From Anaerolineae bacterium (GTDB taxonomy: Bacteria; Chloroflexota; Anaerolineae; J102), in assembly GCA_027002405.1 (NCBI GenBank), contig JALWZT010000340.1, positions 1 through 33,817 on the forward strand: a DNA stretch of 33,817 nucleotides, read 5' to 3'. The position numbers and the translations under genes are program-made. This document shows positions 8,719 to 16,810 of the stretch, piece after piece. The notes beneath the pieces were generated by a model. It had not been told where the DNA came from, ran no database searches, and saw only the letters and a list, made by a program, of their open reading frames with translations. Each line of letters begins with the position of its first letter. The stretch's first letter is position 1.

Positions 8719-9775
8719 TATATTCCAAAACCGGTACCGACCGTTGCGCGTGACGCTGAAAGCCAAGCTGGATCAGTTCATGGATGAGTTCAGGATAGCT
8801 CAGGCCGCTGGCCATCCACAATTTGGGAAACATGCTGATGCGGGTGAACCCGGGCATGGTGTTGATTTCATTGAGGAAGACCTCGCCCGTGGCATCGTTG
8901 AGCAAAAAATCGACCCGGGCCAGCCCGCTGCCATGAATGGCCCGGAAGGCCCGCAGGGCCATCTGCTGAACCTGGGCCGTGAGCGCAGGGGAAATGGGCG
9001 CGGGGATGCGCTCCTGGCTGCGGTCGCTGAAGTATTTGGCTTCGTAATCGTAAAATTCATGCCCCGGGATGATTTCGCCCGGGATAGAAACGCGTGGCTG
9101 TTCATTGCCCAGCACCGCGACCTCGATTTCGCGCGCATGAGGCACCGCCTGTTCTACCACCAGGATTGTATCATAAGACGCGGCTTCGCGCAGACCAGCC
9201 AGAAGCGCCTCTTGGTGCGCGACCTTACGAACGCCTACACTGGAACCCAGGTTCGCAGGCTTGGTGAACATGGGATACGTCAGTTCCGCCTCCACCCGGG
9301 CCAGAACGTAGGCCGGCGCGTGCTGCAATTGCTCGCGATGAATGGTCACCCACGGGGTTTGGGGCAAGCCATGGGCCTGGAAAACCCGCTTGGCCAGGGC
9401 TTTATCCATGGCCACGGCCGAAGCCAGCACACCATTACCCACGTAAGGCTTGCCCGCCAGCTCGAAAAATCCCTGGATCACGCCATCTTCGCCGTTGGGG
9501 CCATGGAGCACTGGGAAGAGGATATCGACCTGGTCAAGGATGGCGGGCGGGGGCCACCGGGGCGCGTCCGCCCCTGCGCGTTCCCCGGCCAGGAGTGCTT
9601 CCAATGGGCGATGGAAGATCCAACGACCTTGCTTATCAATACCCATGAGCAGAGGGGTGTAGCGCGCGGGGTCCAGCGCGGCCAGGACCGATTGCACGCT
9701 CATCAGGCTGACTTCATGCTCGCCCGATTGACCGCCAAAAATGACGCCTACGGTGATGGGTGCGTTAGGGGACAT
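8708..9775 (-). CDS. ddl: D-alanine-D-alanine ligase
   Basis: ATP-grasp enzyme that joins two D-Ala to make the dipeptide used by MurF. The 355-residue protein starts with VGVIFGGQSGEHEVSL (family N-terminal motif), has the central KPANLGSSVGV segment (ATP-grasp), the acidic LARVDFLLND strand and the metal-binding EINTMPGFT motif near the C-terminus. Length fits the family. The final residues SDQ and the TAA come from the heptamer repeat (in minus orientation), so the end of the protein has been altered by the repeat. The leader before the ATG is C-rich (TCCTCCCCCT) without Shine-Dalgarno. It sits alone between two repeat islands, separated from murB and ftsQ. Confidence 0.96.
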   Translation of the reverse strand: MSPNAPITVGVIFGGQSGEHEVSLMSVQSVLAALDPARYTPLLMGIDKQGRWIFHRPLEALLAGERAGADAPRWPPPAILDQVDILFPVLHGPNGEDGVIQGFFELAGKPYVGNGVLASAVAMDKALAKRVFQAHGLPQTPWVTIHREQLQHAPAYVLARVEAELTYPMFTKPANLGSSVGVRKVAHQEALLAGLREAASYDTILVVEQAVPHAREIEVAVLGNEQPRVSIPGEIIPGHEFYDYEAKYFSDRSQERIPAPISPALTAQVQQMALRAFRAIHGSGLARVDFLLNDATGEVFLNEINTMPGFTRISMFPKLWMASGLSYPELIHELIQLGFQRHAQRSVPVLEYSDQ

Positions 9776-10570
9776 AGGGGGAGGACAGTGATTAGTAATC
9801 AGTAATCAGTTATCAGTTATCAGTAATCAGTTATCAGTTGACTCTGCGTCCTCTGCGTTCTCTGCGGTGAGTGACCTTTCTACAGGGGAGTCAGGGATCA
9901 GTCATCCAGTGTTCAGTAGCAACTCCCGTGGCCAGCCCGCAGGGGGCGTCAAAGACCTTGAAGGTCTGGGAGACCCTTCAAGGTCTGACCGCGTTGGCCC
10001 CGCGGATGGCGATGCGAGGGCCAGCCGTCTGCGCCAGGGGATAATTCCCCCGGCCAGAAACAGCGCCCCTGCGGGGCTAGCCGGATTCATCCGGCGCCGT
10101 TTTATAGCCCGGCGACTTCATCGCCGGGCGGGCGTGGCAGACGCCACTTCGCTCGGCTAAACCACGCCAAATGTCTGCTTTGTAAATAGGATTCGGATCA
10201 GGATTAGGATTAAGATCGCCAGATCCACGTTGGGCGAGTCGGCAAAGGTTCGTATTGCGTATTCCGTATTCCGTCCAGTCGTTACGCAATACGCAATACG
10301 GAATACGAGTCACGCCGCCCTGGCCGCGAGGCGTTTTCCTTGGTATCGACGAACTGCCGTTCGTGGTGACTGCTTTGTAAATAGGATTCGGATCAGGATT
10401 AGGATTAAGATCGCCAGACCCACGTTGAGCGAGGCGGCAAGGGGCGTGATGCGTGAAACGTGAAACGTGAGCCCCTTACGCATCACGCATTACGCATCCC
10501 GGGCTCGGCTTCCCGCGCCAACCTGGCCGCGAGACGTTTTCATCCGTATCGGCGAACTGCCGTTCGTGGC
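9776..10570. repeat. Repeat island between ddl and murB
   Basis: No gene seen. Heptamer array (9786-9839); CTCTGCGTCCTCTGCG block with a TCAGTCATCCAGTGTTCAGT end (9840-9920); an AGACCTTGAAGGTCT palindrome pair (9953-9986); a REP-like hairpin block (10057-10175); then two tandem copies, 195 bases apart, of a composite unit that begins TGCTTTGTAAATAGG at 10176 and at 10371. Each unit contains a GGATTA array, a GTTGGGCGAG linker, a long palindrome (10251-10308 and 10444-10498), a CGCGAGGCGTTTTC linker and an inverted CCGATACCGAGG block. The second unit runs 31 bases into the murB frame. Confidence 0.85.
10057..10175 (+). repeat. REP-like multi-hairpin block, copy 1
   Basis: Four consecutive hairpins: GCCCC-tgc-GGGGC, GCCGGAT-tc-ATCCGGC, CCCGGCGA-cttca-TCGCCGGG, and a longer GGCGTGG to CCACGCC pair, ending AAATGTCTGCT. 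Nearly identical copies lie at 11772-11898 and 19634-19762, and inverted at 33390-33488. Confidence 0.85.
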
Positions 10571-11553
10571 GCCCGTTCCGTACGTGGGTCTGGCAGAGGG
10601 GGGTCCTGAGGCCACTGGCCCACCAGGAGGATTTCCGGTTCCAGCAGGATGTGAAAATGACGCCACACCTCGCGACGGGCCAGGATCATGAGATCAAGGA
10701 CGTCGTGGGCCCGGGCCTGGCCTCGGTTGATGATGAAATTGGCGTGTTTTTGGCTAATGCAGGCCTGGCCAATGCAATGGCCTTTGAGCCCAACCGCGTC
10801 GATGAGCCGACCTGCGTAGTCGCCCGGCGGGTTTTTGAAAATAGAGCCCGCGCTGCGGTCGATGGGTTGGGTGCGCCGCCGGTAGGTCATGGCCTGACGG
10901 GCCGCTTCCTGAGCCCGCCCCGCCCTATCGGGCTCCAGGCGCAGGGTCACATCCAGCAAAACGGGGGGCGTGCCGGGCCGCGCGGCCAGGGGTTTGAGCC
11001 GACTGAAGCGATAGGCAAAGGCCATGGCTTCCGGGCCCCAGCGCGTGATCCGGCCCTGGTGCCACACCCGCGCGCTGACGAAAATCGAAGCGATATCGTG
11101 ACCATGGGCACCCGCGTTGCCGACCACAGCCCCCCCGACCGTGCCCGGCACACTCACGGCCCAACTGAGCCCGGCCAGGCCCCGCTGCAGGGCCTCTCGT
11201 GCCAGGCCCGCCAGGGGCACGCCTCCCGCGGCGGTCACGGTCACTGGTCCCCGGTAGGGAGGATCCGGCCAGTGCACCTCGCGGCAGCGGTGTTGGATCA
11301 CCACCCCGCGGACTCCCGCATCGCTGATGAGCAGGTTGGTCCCCCCGGCCAGGAGCCAGTAAGGCACCCGGGCCTGATGCAGCGCGTCCAACGCGGCTTG
11401 CAGGTGGTCAAGCTGCGTCAGGGTGACCCAAAAATCGGCCGGGCCCCCGATGCGGAAGCTGGTGTAAGGGGCCAGGGGCACCCGTTGGCGCAGGCCCCCT
11501 TGGCTCAAGGCATCCAGTCGGGCCAGGAGCTGGGTGGGAGGTGGGGAGGGCAT
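10540..11553 (-). CDS. murB: UDP-N-acetylenolpyruvoylglucosamine reductase
   Basis: FAD- and NADPH-dependent MurB makes UDP-MurNAc, the second committed step of peptidoglycan synthesis. The 337-residue protein has the FAD-binding segments [14 protein letters not shown] (about 28-41), [18 protein letters not shown] and [19 protein letters not shown], then the C-terminal substrate domain with [10 protein letters not shown] containing the catalytic Ser, and ends the family-conserved part at LEPEILLVG. The last about 20 residues exceed the usual end, and the final ten (PRTAVRRYG and flanking residue) plus TGA are translated from the inverted CCGATACCGAGG repeat module. The GGATTA array ends 3 bases before the ATG, so no ribosome site is present. 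The gene stands alone between two islands. Confidence 0.96.
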   Translation of the reverse strand: MPSPPPTQLLARLDALSQGGLRQRVPLAPYTSFRIGGPADFWVTLTQLDHLQAALDALHQARVPYWLLAGGTNLLISDAGVRGVVIQHRCREVHWPDPPYRGPVTVTAAGGVPLAGLAREALQRGLAGLSWAVSVPGTVGGAVVGNAGAHGHDIASIFVSARVWHQGRITRWGPEAMAFAYRFSRLKPLAARPGTPPVLLDVTLRLEPDRAGRAQEAARQAMTYRRRTQPIDRSAGSIFKNPPGDYAGRLIDAVGLKGHCIGQACISQKHANFIINRGQARAHDVLDLMILARREVWRHFHILLEPEILLVGQWPQDPPLPDPRTERAPRTAVRRYG

Positions 11554-11771
11554 TGGGGATTAGGATTAGGATTAGGATTAGGATTAGGATTGGCAGGCCG
11601 AGGGTAGGCGCGAGTGGGAGTGGGAGTGGGAGTAATCAGTAATCAGTTATCAGTTATCAGTTATCAGTTATCAGTTGACTCTGCGTTCTCTGCGTTCTCT
11701 GCGGTAAGTAGCCTTTCCGTAGGGGGGTCAGGGATCAGTCATCCAGTGTTCAGTGTTCAGTAGCATCAAGG

Positions 11772-11898
11772 CTAGAAACAGCGCCCCTGCGGGACCAGCC
11801 GGAATTATCCGGCGCCGTTCTATAGCCCGGCGACTTCATCGCCGGGCGGGCGTGGTGGACGCTACTTCGCTCGGCTAAACCACGCCAAATGTCTGCTA
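11772..11898 (+). repeat. REP-like multi-hairpin block, copy 2
   Basis: Same series of hairpins as at 10057-10175, with small changes in the first two (GGGACCAGCC, GGAATTATCC) and the perfect CCCGGCGA/TCGCCGGG hairpin conserved. It ends with AAATGTCTGCTATG. Confidence 0.85.
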
Positions 11899-12223
11899 TG
11901 AAATAGAACCTGTTATGAACTTATCGCCAATTTCACGCGATTTTGTGGATGGCGGGCGTTTCAATTCGCCACGGATGATGCTGATGCGACGGATCGACAC
12001 GGATTTTTTGGGAAAAAACATGGTATCTGTTTGAAAAATCCGCGAAAATCTGCTTTATCCGCGTTATCCGCGGCCAATTCCAACCTCCGATGCGGCGATC
12101 CTGAGCTTTGAGGGAAGCAAAGTGCATAACAGTCCAACGGCGGGCTCGCCCGCGCCGATACCGAGGAAAATGGGAACGCAGATTTGCGCTGATGCTCCGC
12201 AACGCAGATTTTCGCAGATATTC

Positions 12224-12335
12224 GTCATGCTGAGCGACCGGAGGGAGCGAAGCATCTAGCGAGCGAAGCGAGCGCCATGCCGTGGTCTTTTGCGCTTCGC
12301 TAGATTCCTCGGTCGCTGCGCTCCCTCGGAATGAC
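12224..12335. repeat. 112-base imperfect inverted repeat (MITE-like)
   Basis: The ends are GTCATGCTGAGCGACCGGAG on the left and, read on the other strand, GTCATTCCGAGGGAGCGCAG on the right; the arms continue to CTAGCG(A) near the centre. The arms are similar but shuffled, so the element can fold into a long imperfect hairpin. No coding capacity. Confidence 0.7.
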
Positions 12336-12467
12336 GTCGCGGGGCTCTACTGATTACTGATAACTGATCACTGATTACTCTATTTACAAAGCAGTCGCCA
12401 CGAGCGGCGGCTCACTGATACCGAGGGAAACGCCTCGCGGCCAAGTTGGCGCGGGAAGCCGAGTTCG

Positions 12468-12713
12468 TGATGCGTAATACGTAATGCGTAATGAGCTCAC
12501 GTTTCACGTTTCACGCATCACGCCCGTTGTCGTCTCGCTCAACGTCGGCCTGGCGATCCTTCCGCAGCCGACGATCATGCTATTTTCAAAGCAGTCATCA
12601 CGAACGGCAGTTCGCCGATACGAATGAAAACGCCTCGCGGCCAGGGCGGCGTGACTCGTATTCCGTATTGCGTATTGCGTAACGACTGGACGGAATACGG
12701 AATACGCAATACG
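12468..12713. repeat. Two long palindromes in the murB-murC island
   Basis: 12468-12524 has arms of the GCGTAATACG / TTTCACGCATCACGC type; 12657-12713 has arms GTATTCCGTATTGCGTATTGCG and its complement around a GTAACGACTGGACGG centre. The second is the exact inverse of copies at 10251-10308 and 19831-19889. Each lies between a CCTCGCGGCCA linker and a CGCTCAACGT or CGCCCAACGT linker. Confidence 0.8.
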
Positions 12714-12777
12714 AACCTTTGCCGACTCGCCCAACGTCGGCCTGGCGATTCCTCAGCAACCAGCGATCATTCTATTT

Positions 12778-14175
12778 TCATAGCAGGATCTCGGCCAGGC
12801 GGGTGGCCGAGCCCGCACTGAGGATGATGACCAGGCTGTTGGGGCCCAGGCGGGGCATCAGGTATTGGGCAATGGCCTCCAGGGAAGGGATGGCTCGGGC
12901 ATCTTCATGATGGGTGGCCGCGGCCACCAGCTCCGGGGTGATGTGAGGGTCCTGAGGTTCCCGGGCCGCGTAGATTTCGGTGATGATGACATGATCCGCC
13001 GCGCTGAACGCACCATGGAATTGATCCAAAAACGTACGGGTACGGCTGTAGGTGTGGGGCTGGTAGATGGCCCAGATCTCTCGCTGGGGATAGGCCGTGC
13101 GCGCGGCCTGCAGGGTGTGGCGCACTTCGGTGGGATGGTGGGCGTAGTCATCGATGATTATCGCGCCCCGGACTTCCCCCTTCCATTCAAAACGGCGGGC
13201 CGCGCCCTGATAGGTCATCAGATGAGGGATGGCTTCCTCCAGCGAAAGCCCGGCTTCGCGCACGGCCAGCAACGCGGCCATGCTGTTGAGGATGTTGTGC
13301 AAACCGTGCAGCCGCAATTGCACGGGGTAATCATGCCCCTGGATGTGGAGGCGGTAGCGGGCTCCCTGGGGCCCCATCTCGATATCCTCGGCCCGGGCAT
13401 AGGCGCCATGAAAAGCGCCGTAGCTGAGGCCATGCTCCAGGCGTTGTTCCCGCTCCCAGCGGCGCAGGGTGGGGTCGTCCCGGTAGTAGAGCACACGGCC
13501 CTGAGCGCGGACCTGTTGGAGCAAGCGCAGAAACGCGTCCTCATAAGCCTCGGGCGTGGGGAAAAGGTCGGGGTGATCCCAATCCAGGTTGGTCAGGACC
13601 AGACGCCAGGGCTTGAGTCCCAGGAACATGTAATCGTACTCATCCGCTTCGATGACGAACAGGGGTTCCCGGCCCGCTTCGCTGAAGCCCAGGCCCGGGA
13701 TTTCGCTGCCGATGATGTAGCCCGGGCGACGCCCTGCCTGGGTGAGGATGTGCGCAATGAGCGCGGTGGTGGTGGTTTTGCCATGGGTCCCTGCCACGGC
13801 CAGGACCTCGCGAGCCTCCAGCAGGGGCCCCAGCAGGTCTTTGCGCTTGACCACGGGCAGGCCCCAGGCCTGGGCCTGTTGCACCTCCGGGTTGGAGGGG
13901 GGAACGGCCGAGGAGATCAGGACCAGATCGGGCCGTGAAGGGGGATCGGGGCTAAGGAGATGCTCGGGCCGATGCCCCTGGAAAATCCGGGCGCCCAGGG
14001 CCTCCAGGGCCTGGGTGCGGGTGTTGCGCTCGCGATCGCTGCCGCTGATTTGAAATCCCATCTGCGCCAGGACCCGGGCGATGGGGGCCAGGCCCGTGCC
14101 GCCCGCTCCCACCAGATGGATGCGATGCTGGCGACGTTGGTCAGGAAGGAGGGTGAAGAGGCTCTGCCAGGGCAT
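12778..14175 (-). CDS. murC: UDP-N-acetylmuramate-L-alanine ligase
   Basis: ATP-dependent cytosolic ligase that adds L-Ala to UDP-MurNAc, the first amino acid of the stem peptide. The 465-residue protein shows the UDP-binding N-terminus (HLVGAGGTGLAPIARVL, about 19-35), the P-loop AGTHGKTTTTALIAH near residue 125, the DEYDYMFL segment, the YAHHPTEV motif and HTYSRT in the C-terminal domain. Length is normal. The TGA overlaps the boundary of a repeat module (CTGCTATGAAAATAG, compare CTGCTTTGTAAATAG elsewhere). The ATG is 3 bases after the stop of the upstream membrane-protein gene, without Shine-Dalgarno, so it is probably translationally coupled. Confidence 0.97.
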   Translation of the reverse strand: MPWQSLFTLLPDQRRQHRIHLVGAGGTGLAPIARVLAQMGFQISGSDRERNTRTQALEALGARIFQGHRPEHLLSPDPPSRPDLVLISSAVPPSNPEVQQAQAWGLPVVKRKDLLGPLLEAREVLAVAGTHGKTTTTALIAHILTQAGRRPGYIIGSEIPGLGFSEAGREPLFVIEADEYDYMFLGLKPWRLVLTNLDWDHPDLFPTPEAYEDAFLRLLQQVRAQGRVLYYRDDPTLRRWEREQRLEHGLSYGAFHGAYARAEDIEMGPQGARYRLHIQGHDYPVQLRLHGLHNILNSMAALLAVREAGLSLEEAIPHLMTYQGAARRFEWKGEVRGAIIIDDYAHHPTEVRHTLQAARTAYPQREIWAIYQPHTYSRTRTFLDQFHGAFSAADHVIITEIYAAREPQDPHITPELVAAATHHEDARAIPSLEAIAQYLMPRLGPNSLVIILSAGSATRLAEILL

Positions 14176-14178
14176 GGG

Positions 14179-14727
14179 CTATTTGCGCACACGAAAGAGG
14201 AGCATGATGGTCATCAAAATGGCCCAAAACGCAGGCGGGACCACATAAGGGGGCAGATAATTGGCAATGGTTTCGCCCAGAGGAGTCAGGGGAAGATAAA
14301 GGAGATGGAAATCGGTGATGGGGTAATTGTAGTTGTCCTGAAAAAACCAGAGGGTTCCTGCGATGAGGTACCCGTTGATCATGCCCACCAGCAGGGTGAA
14401 GAGAAATCCCTTGAAGCCCGAAGCCGGGCTGCCTTTGAAGCTGAAGGTCTGGCCAGCGTAACTGGCAAAGATGATGCCGATAAAGGTCAACGAAAAGATG
14501 GAGGCCAGGAGATGTTCCTCCTGCCGCGGCGTGGGGGGCGCGCCCAGGAGTTTGATGAAAATTTTATCCAGAATGGCCGGAAGTTTGGGCACGCCAATGT
14601 AGGTGATGAGGAACAGGGCCGCGAAGATCAGGGTCATGGTCCCCAGCTCGTTGGGGTATTTACGCACGAACGCGATGAAAACAAAGATGATAAAAACAGT
14701 GAGCCAGAGGTATTCGAAGGGGCCCAT
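14179..14727 (-). CDS. Integral membrane protein, CvpA-like, unknown function
   Basis: The 182-residue product is highly hydrophobic with about five predicted membrane segments (roughly 5-25, 30-48, 74-92, 106-128, 160-178). The segment GFKGFLFTLLVGMINGYLIAGTLWFF resembles the second half of CvpA-family proteins, but the similarity is weak. An AAGGA ribosome site lies about 8 bases before the ATG. It sits between a second CvpA-like gene and murC with gaps of 12 and 3 bases, so it belongs to the same transcript. A role in envelope synthesis or division is inferred only from the location. The functional assignment is uncertain; the gene call itself is firm. Confidence 0.75.
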   Translation of the reverse strand: MGPFEYLWLTVFIIFVFIAFVRKYPNELGTMTLIFAALFLITYIGVPKLPAILDKIFIKLLGAPPTPRQEEHLLASIFSLTFIGIIFASYAGQTFSFKGSPASGFKGFLFTLLVGMINGYLIAGTLWFFQDNYNYPITDFHLLYLPLTPLGETIANYLPPYVVPPAFWAILMTIMLLFRVRK

Positions 14728-14739
14728 GACGCGATGTCC

Positions 14740-15429
14740 TTAACTTTTTTTCTTGGCGGGATTCAGGCTGAAAAGAATGATGACAATGACGGCCAACAAC
14801 AGGATGGGGATGGTCCACTGACCAAAGATATCGTTGAGGAATCCAAAAAGCCAGGCCAGAAAGTGGAACGCGGTTTGGAGCAGGTATTTGAAGAGGGCAA
14901 AGAGCTGTTTGAGGATCCCGGCCAGGCTGAGGCTTTCCAGTTGAAAGGGCGGGGTTTTGGGCAAGATGGGGATGAAGATCGCGGAAAGCAACAGGCCGTT
15001 GAAGGCCCCTGCCACCAGGCCCAGGCCAGGGGAGGCACGTTTGGCAAACTTGGCAACCACATACCCCACGAGGATCAGAAAGATCATGGCCAGGAAGAGG
15101 GCGATGTCGGTCCGGTCTCTGGGGATGAGGCGAATGCCACCGATTTCCTGGAAGATGCGGTTGAGGGTGTCGGCATTGAAGTTGCCGGTGAGGATCGCTT
15201 TCAGCCCTCCGTGAAGGAGGAACTGCACAGAAAGCCAGATGCCATTGACCGCTTGCAGCAGGTATTTGCCCAAAAGGTCTTTTTGGCCCACCAGGAAACC
15301 GACAATGATGAAACCAAACTTCACCAGCTCGGACCATAGCCCGCGCTGATAGCCCTGCCAGGCAAACAGGGCGATGATGATCCAAAAGAGGATGTTGGCC
15401 TGAAGCTCGGCCAGGGTGGCGGGGTCCAT
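14740..15429 (-). CDS. CvpA-like integral membrane protein
   Basis: The 229-residue product has several membrane segments. The N-terminal part (FAWQGYQRGLWSELVKFGF then IIVGFLVG) matches the CvpA pattern of a G-x-x-RG-x-W/F-x-E motif after the first helix, followed by an amphipathic middle region with RDRTDIALFLAMIFLILVGYVVAKF. The CvpA family includes the colicin V production protein and uncharacterised envelope proteins. A C-terminal extension with two further hydrophobic segments ends in the basic KKKS. It starts the murC segment after a repeat island; the leader is pyrimidine-rich without Shine-Dalgarno. Partner of the neighbouring gene, possibly as a two-component membrane complex (inference). 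Confidence 0.75.
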   Translation of the reverse strand: MDPATLAELQANILFWIIIALFAWQGYQRGLWSELVKFGFIIVGFLVGQKDLLGKYLLQAVNGIWLSVQFLLHGGLKAILTGNFNADTLNRIFQEIGGIRLIPRDRTDIALFLAMIFLILVGYVVAKFAKRASPGLGLVAGAFNGLLLSAIFIPILPKTPPFQLESLSLAGILKQLFALFKYLLQTAFHFLAWLFGFLNDIFGQWTIPILLLAVIVIILFSLNPAKKKS

Positions 15430-15679
15430 GAGGCAAAAAGGGGAGAGACGGGAGAACTAACTAAAAGTCATCATGAGCAATGGCTCACCGCATAACGACA
15501 AAAATGGAACGCAGGTTTGCAAGTTTGCAAGTCGCAAGTGGCAGGTGGGGAGAACGCAGATGCACGCAGATGCAACGCAGATTCCCACTGATTACTGATC
15601 ACTGATAACTGATTACTCCTGCTCGCGCCTAACCTCGGCATGACAATCCTCAATCCTAATCCTAATCCTGATCCTGATC
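15430..15679. repeat. Repeat island between murG and the CvpA-like genes
   Basis: Contains a GGCTCACCGCATAACGAC variant block (15480-15510), a GCAGGTTTGCAAGTTTGCAA stretch (15511-15552, again at 33342 and 33661), ACGCAGATGC repeats, a minus-orientation heptamer array (15587-15618), a CTCGCGCCTAACCTCGGC linker and a CCTAATCC array (15645-15680) reaching the murG stop. Confidence 0.85.
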
Positions 15680-16810
15680 CTATTTTATGGCCAGGTCGAG
15701 CAGGGCCTGGGCGATGGTTTGCGCCGCGTGGGGGCGAGCCAGGGCCGCGCTGGCCCGACTCATGGCCGTCAATTGGGCAGGATGCCGGATAAGTTCCTGA
15801 ATGGTGGGGAGAAGCTGGGTGGGCAGCGCGTCATTGTCGATCATCACGGCCGCGCCGCGGTCGGCCAGGTAGCGGGCGTTGTGGCGTTGATGCCCCCCCG
15901 AGATAGGCAAAGGGACCAGGATGGCCGGGAGGCCCAGGGCAGGGAATTCGCCCAGGGTGGAGGCTCCCGCACGGGCGACCACCAGGTCGGCCGCGTGCAG
16001 CGCGGGGATCATGGCTTCGTGCAGGTAGGGGAAGAGCCGGTAATGACTCTGCTGAGCGGGGGAAAGGTTCTGAGCCCGAGCTTGGGCCGCGGGGTGGTCC
16101 AAATGACCGCTGATGTGGATGACCTGCATGGTCTCCAGCAAGATGGGGAGGATGGCGGCCAGGGCCTGGTTGATGGCCCGGGCCCCGCGCGAGCCGCCAA
16201 AGACCAGCAGGGTGGGGCGTTGGGGGTCCAGGTGGAAGGCCTGGCGGGCCTGGGCTTTGCTCATGGTGCGCTGCTGGAGTTCGGGCCGGACCGGATAACC
16301 CGCGTCGATGATGCGGGCCCGAAGCCCCTGGAAGTGTTGGGCTGCCTCGGGGAAGGTGACCGCGATGGCGGTCGCGTGCCGGGCCAGGCGCTGCACCCCC
16401 AGGCCCGGGGTGATATCGGGCAGGTAGATGAGCACCGGCACCCCATGCCGGGCCGCGGCCCAGACCACCGGGCCGCATACATAGCCCCCTGTGACAAACA
16501 AAGCATGAGGCCGCCATCGTTGGATGAGGCGATGAGCCTGGAACCCGCCCAGGCCCATACGCAGCGCGTTTCGGGCCAGCTTCAGGGGGTTGTAAATGCG
16601 GATCTGCCCGGCCGAGATGGGGGCAAAGGGGATGCCCGCGCGGGGCACCAATTGGGCTTCGACGCCATCGGCCGTGCCCGCGTAGAGCATTTCCAGCGAG
16701 CGTTGCGAGGAGGCCGGATGCTCCGACCAAAGGATTTTAAGAGCGGCTGCGACGGTGAGCACGGGATACACGTGCCCGCCGGTTCCTCCGCCGGAAAAGA
16801 GCAGGCGCAT
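15680..16810 (-). CDS. murG: UDP-GlcNAc:undecaprenyl-PP-MurNAc-pentapeptide GlcNAc transferase
   Basis: Membrane-associated GT28 transferase that adds GlcNAc to lipid I to give lipid II. The 376-residue protein has the N-terminal glycine loop FSGGGTGGHVYPVL (about 5-18), VTGGYVCGPVVWAA in the acceptor domain, GGSRGARAINQAL in the linker to the donor domain, and VARAGASTLGEFPALGLPAILVP plus GGHQRHNARYL for UDP-GlcNAc. The usual EQN box is replaced by YLPDITPGLGVQRLAR. The start overlaps the ftsW end by 74 bases, which suggests coupling. The TAG stop lies within AAATAGGATCAGG, a module boundary of the GGATTA array. Confidence 0.95.
   Translation of the reverse strand: MRLLFSGGGTGGHVYPVLTVAAALKILWSEHPASSQRSLEMLYAGTADGVEAQLVPRAGIPFAPISAGQIRIYNPLKLARNALRMGLGGFQAHRLIQRWRPHALFVTGGYVCGPVVWAAARHGVPVLIYLPDITPGLGVQRLARHATAIAVTFPEAAQHFQGLRARIIDAGYPVRPELQQRTMSKAQARQAFHLDPQRPTLLVFGGSRGARAINQALAAILPILLETMQVIHISGHLDHPAAQARAQNLSPAQQSHYRLFPYLHEAMIPALHAADLVVARAGASTLGEFPALGLPAILVPLPISGGHQRHNARYLADRGAAVMIDNDALPTQLLPTIQELIRHPAQLTAMSRASAALARPHAAQTIAQALLDLAIK

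Larger units (their letters stand above)
11554..12777. repeat. Largest repeat island (1.2 kb), between murB and murC
   Basis: No gene seen. In order: GGATTA array (11556-11592) with a GGCGCGAG linker and GGGAGT repeats; heptamer array (11636-11686); CTCTGCGTTCTCTGCG block (11687-11765); REP-like hairpins (11772-11898); a GCGGATCGACACGG-type stretch; an 84-base block repeated at 26245 (12049-12132); CGCCGATACCGAGG block (12150-12180); a 112-base inverted repeat (12224-12335); heptamer array in minus orientation (12348-12379); then two composite palindrome units in minus orientation, with boundaries CAAAGCA at 12387 and 12587 and CATAGCA at 12779. The last boundary overlaps the murC stop. Confidence 0.85.

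Noticed and set aside
9786-9839. Heptamer arrays as a CRISPR array
   Set aside because: The period is 7 bases with no spacers, and no cas genes are present.
12865-13938. 357-codon open frame on the plus strand
   Set aside because: Antisense to murC; low-complexity translation without domains.
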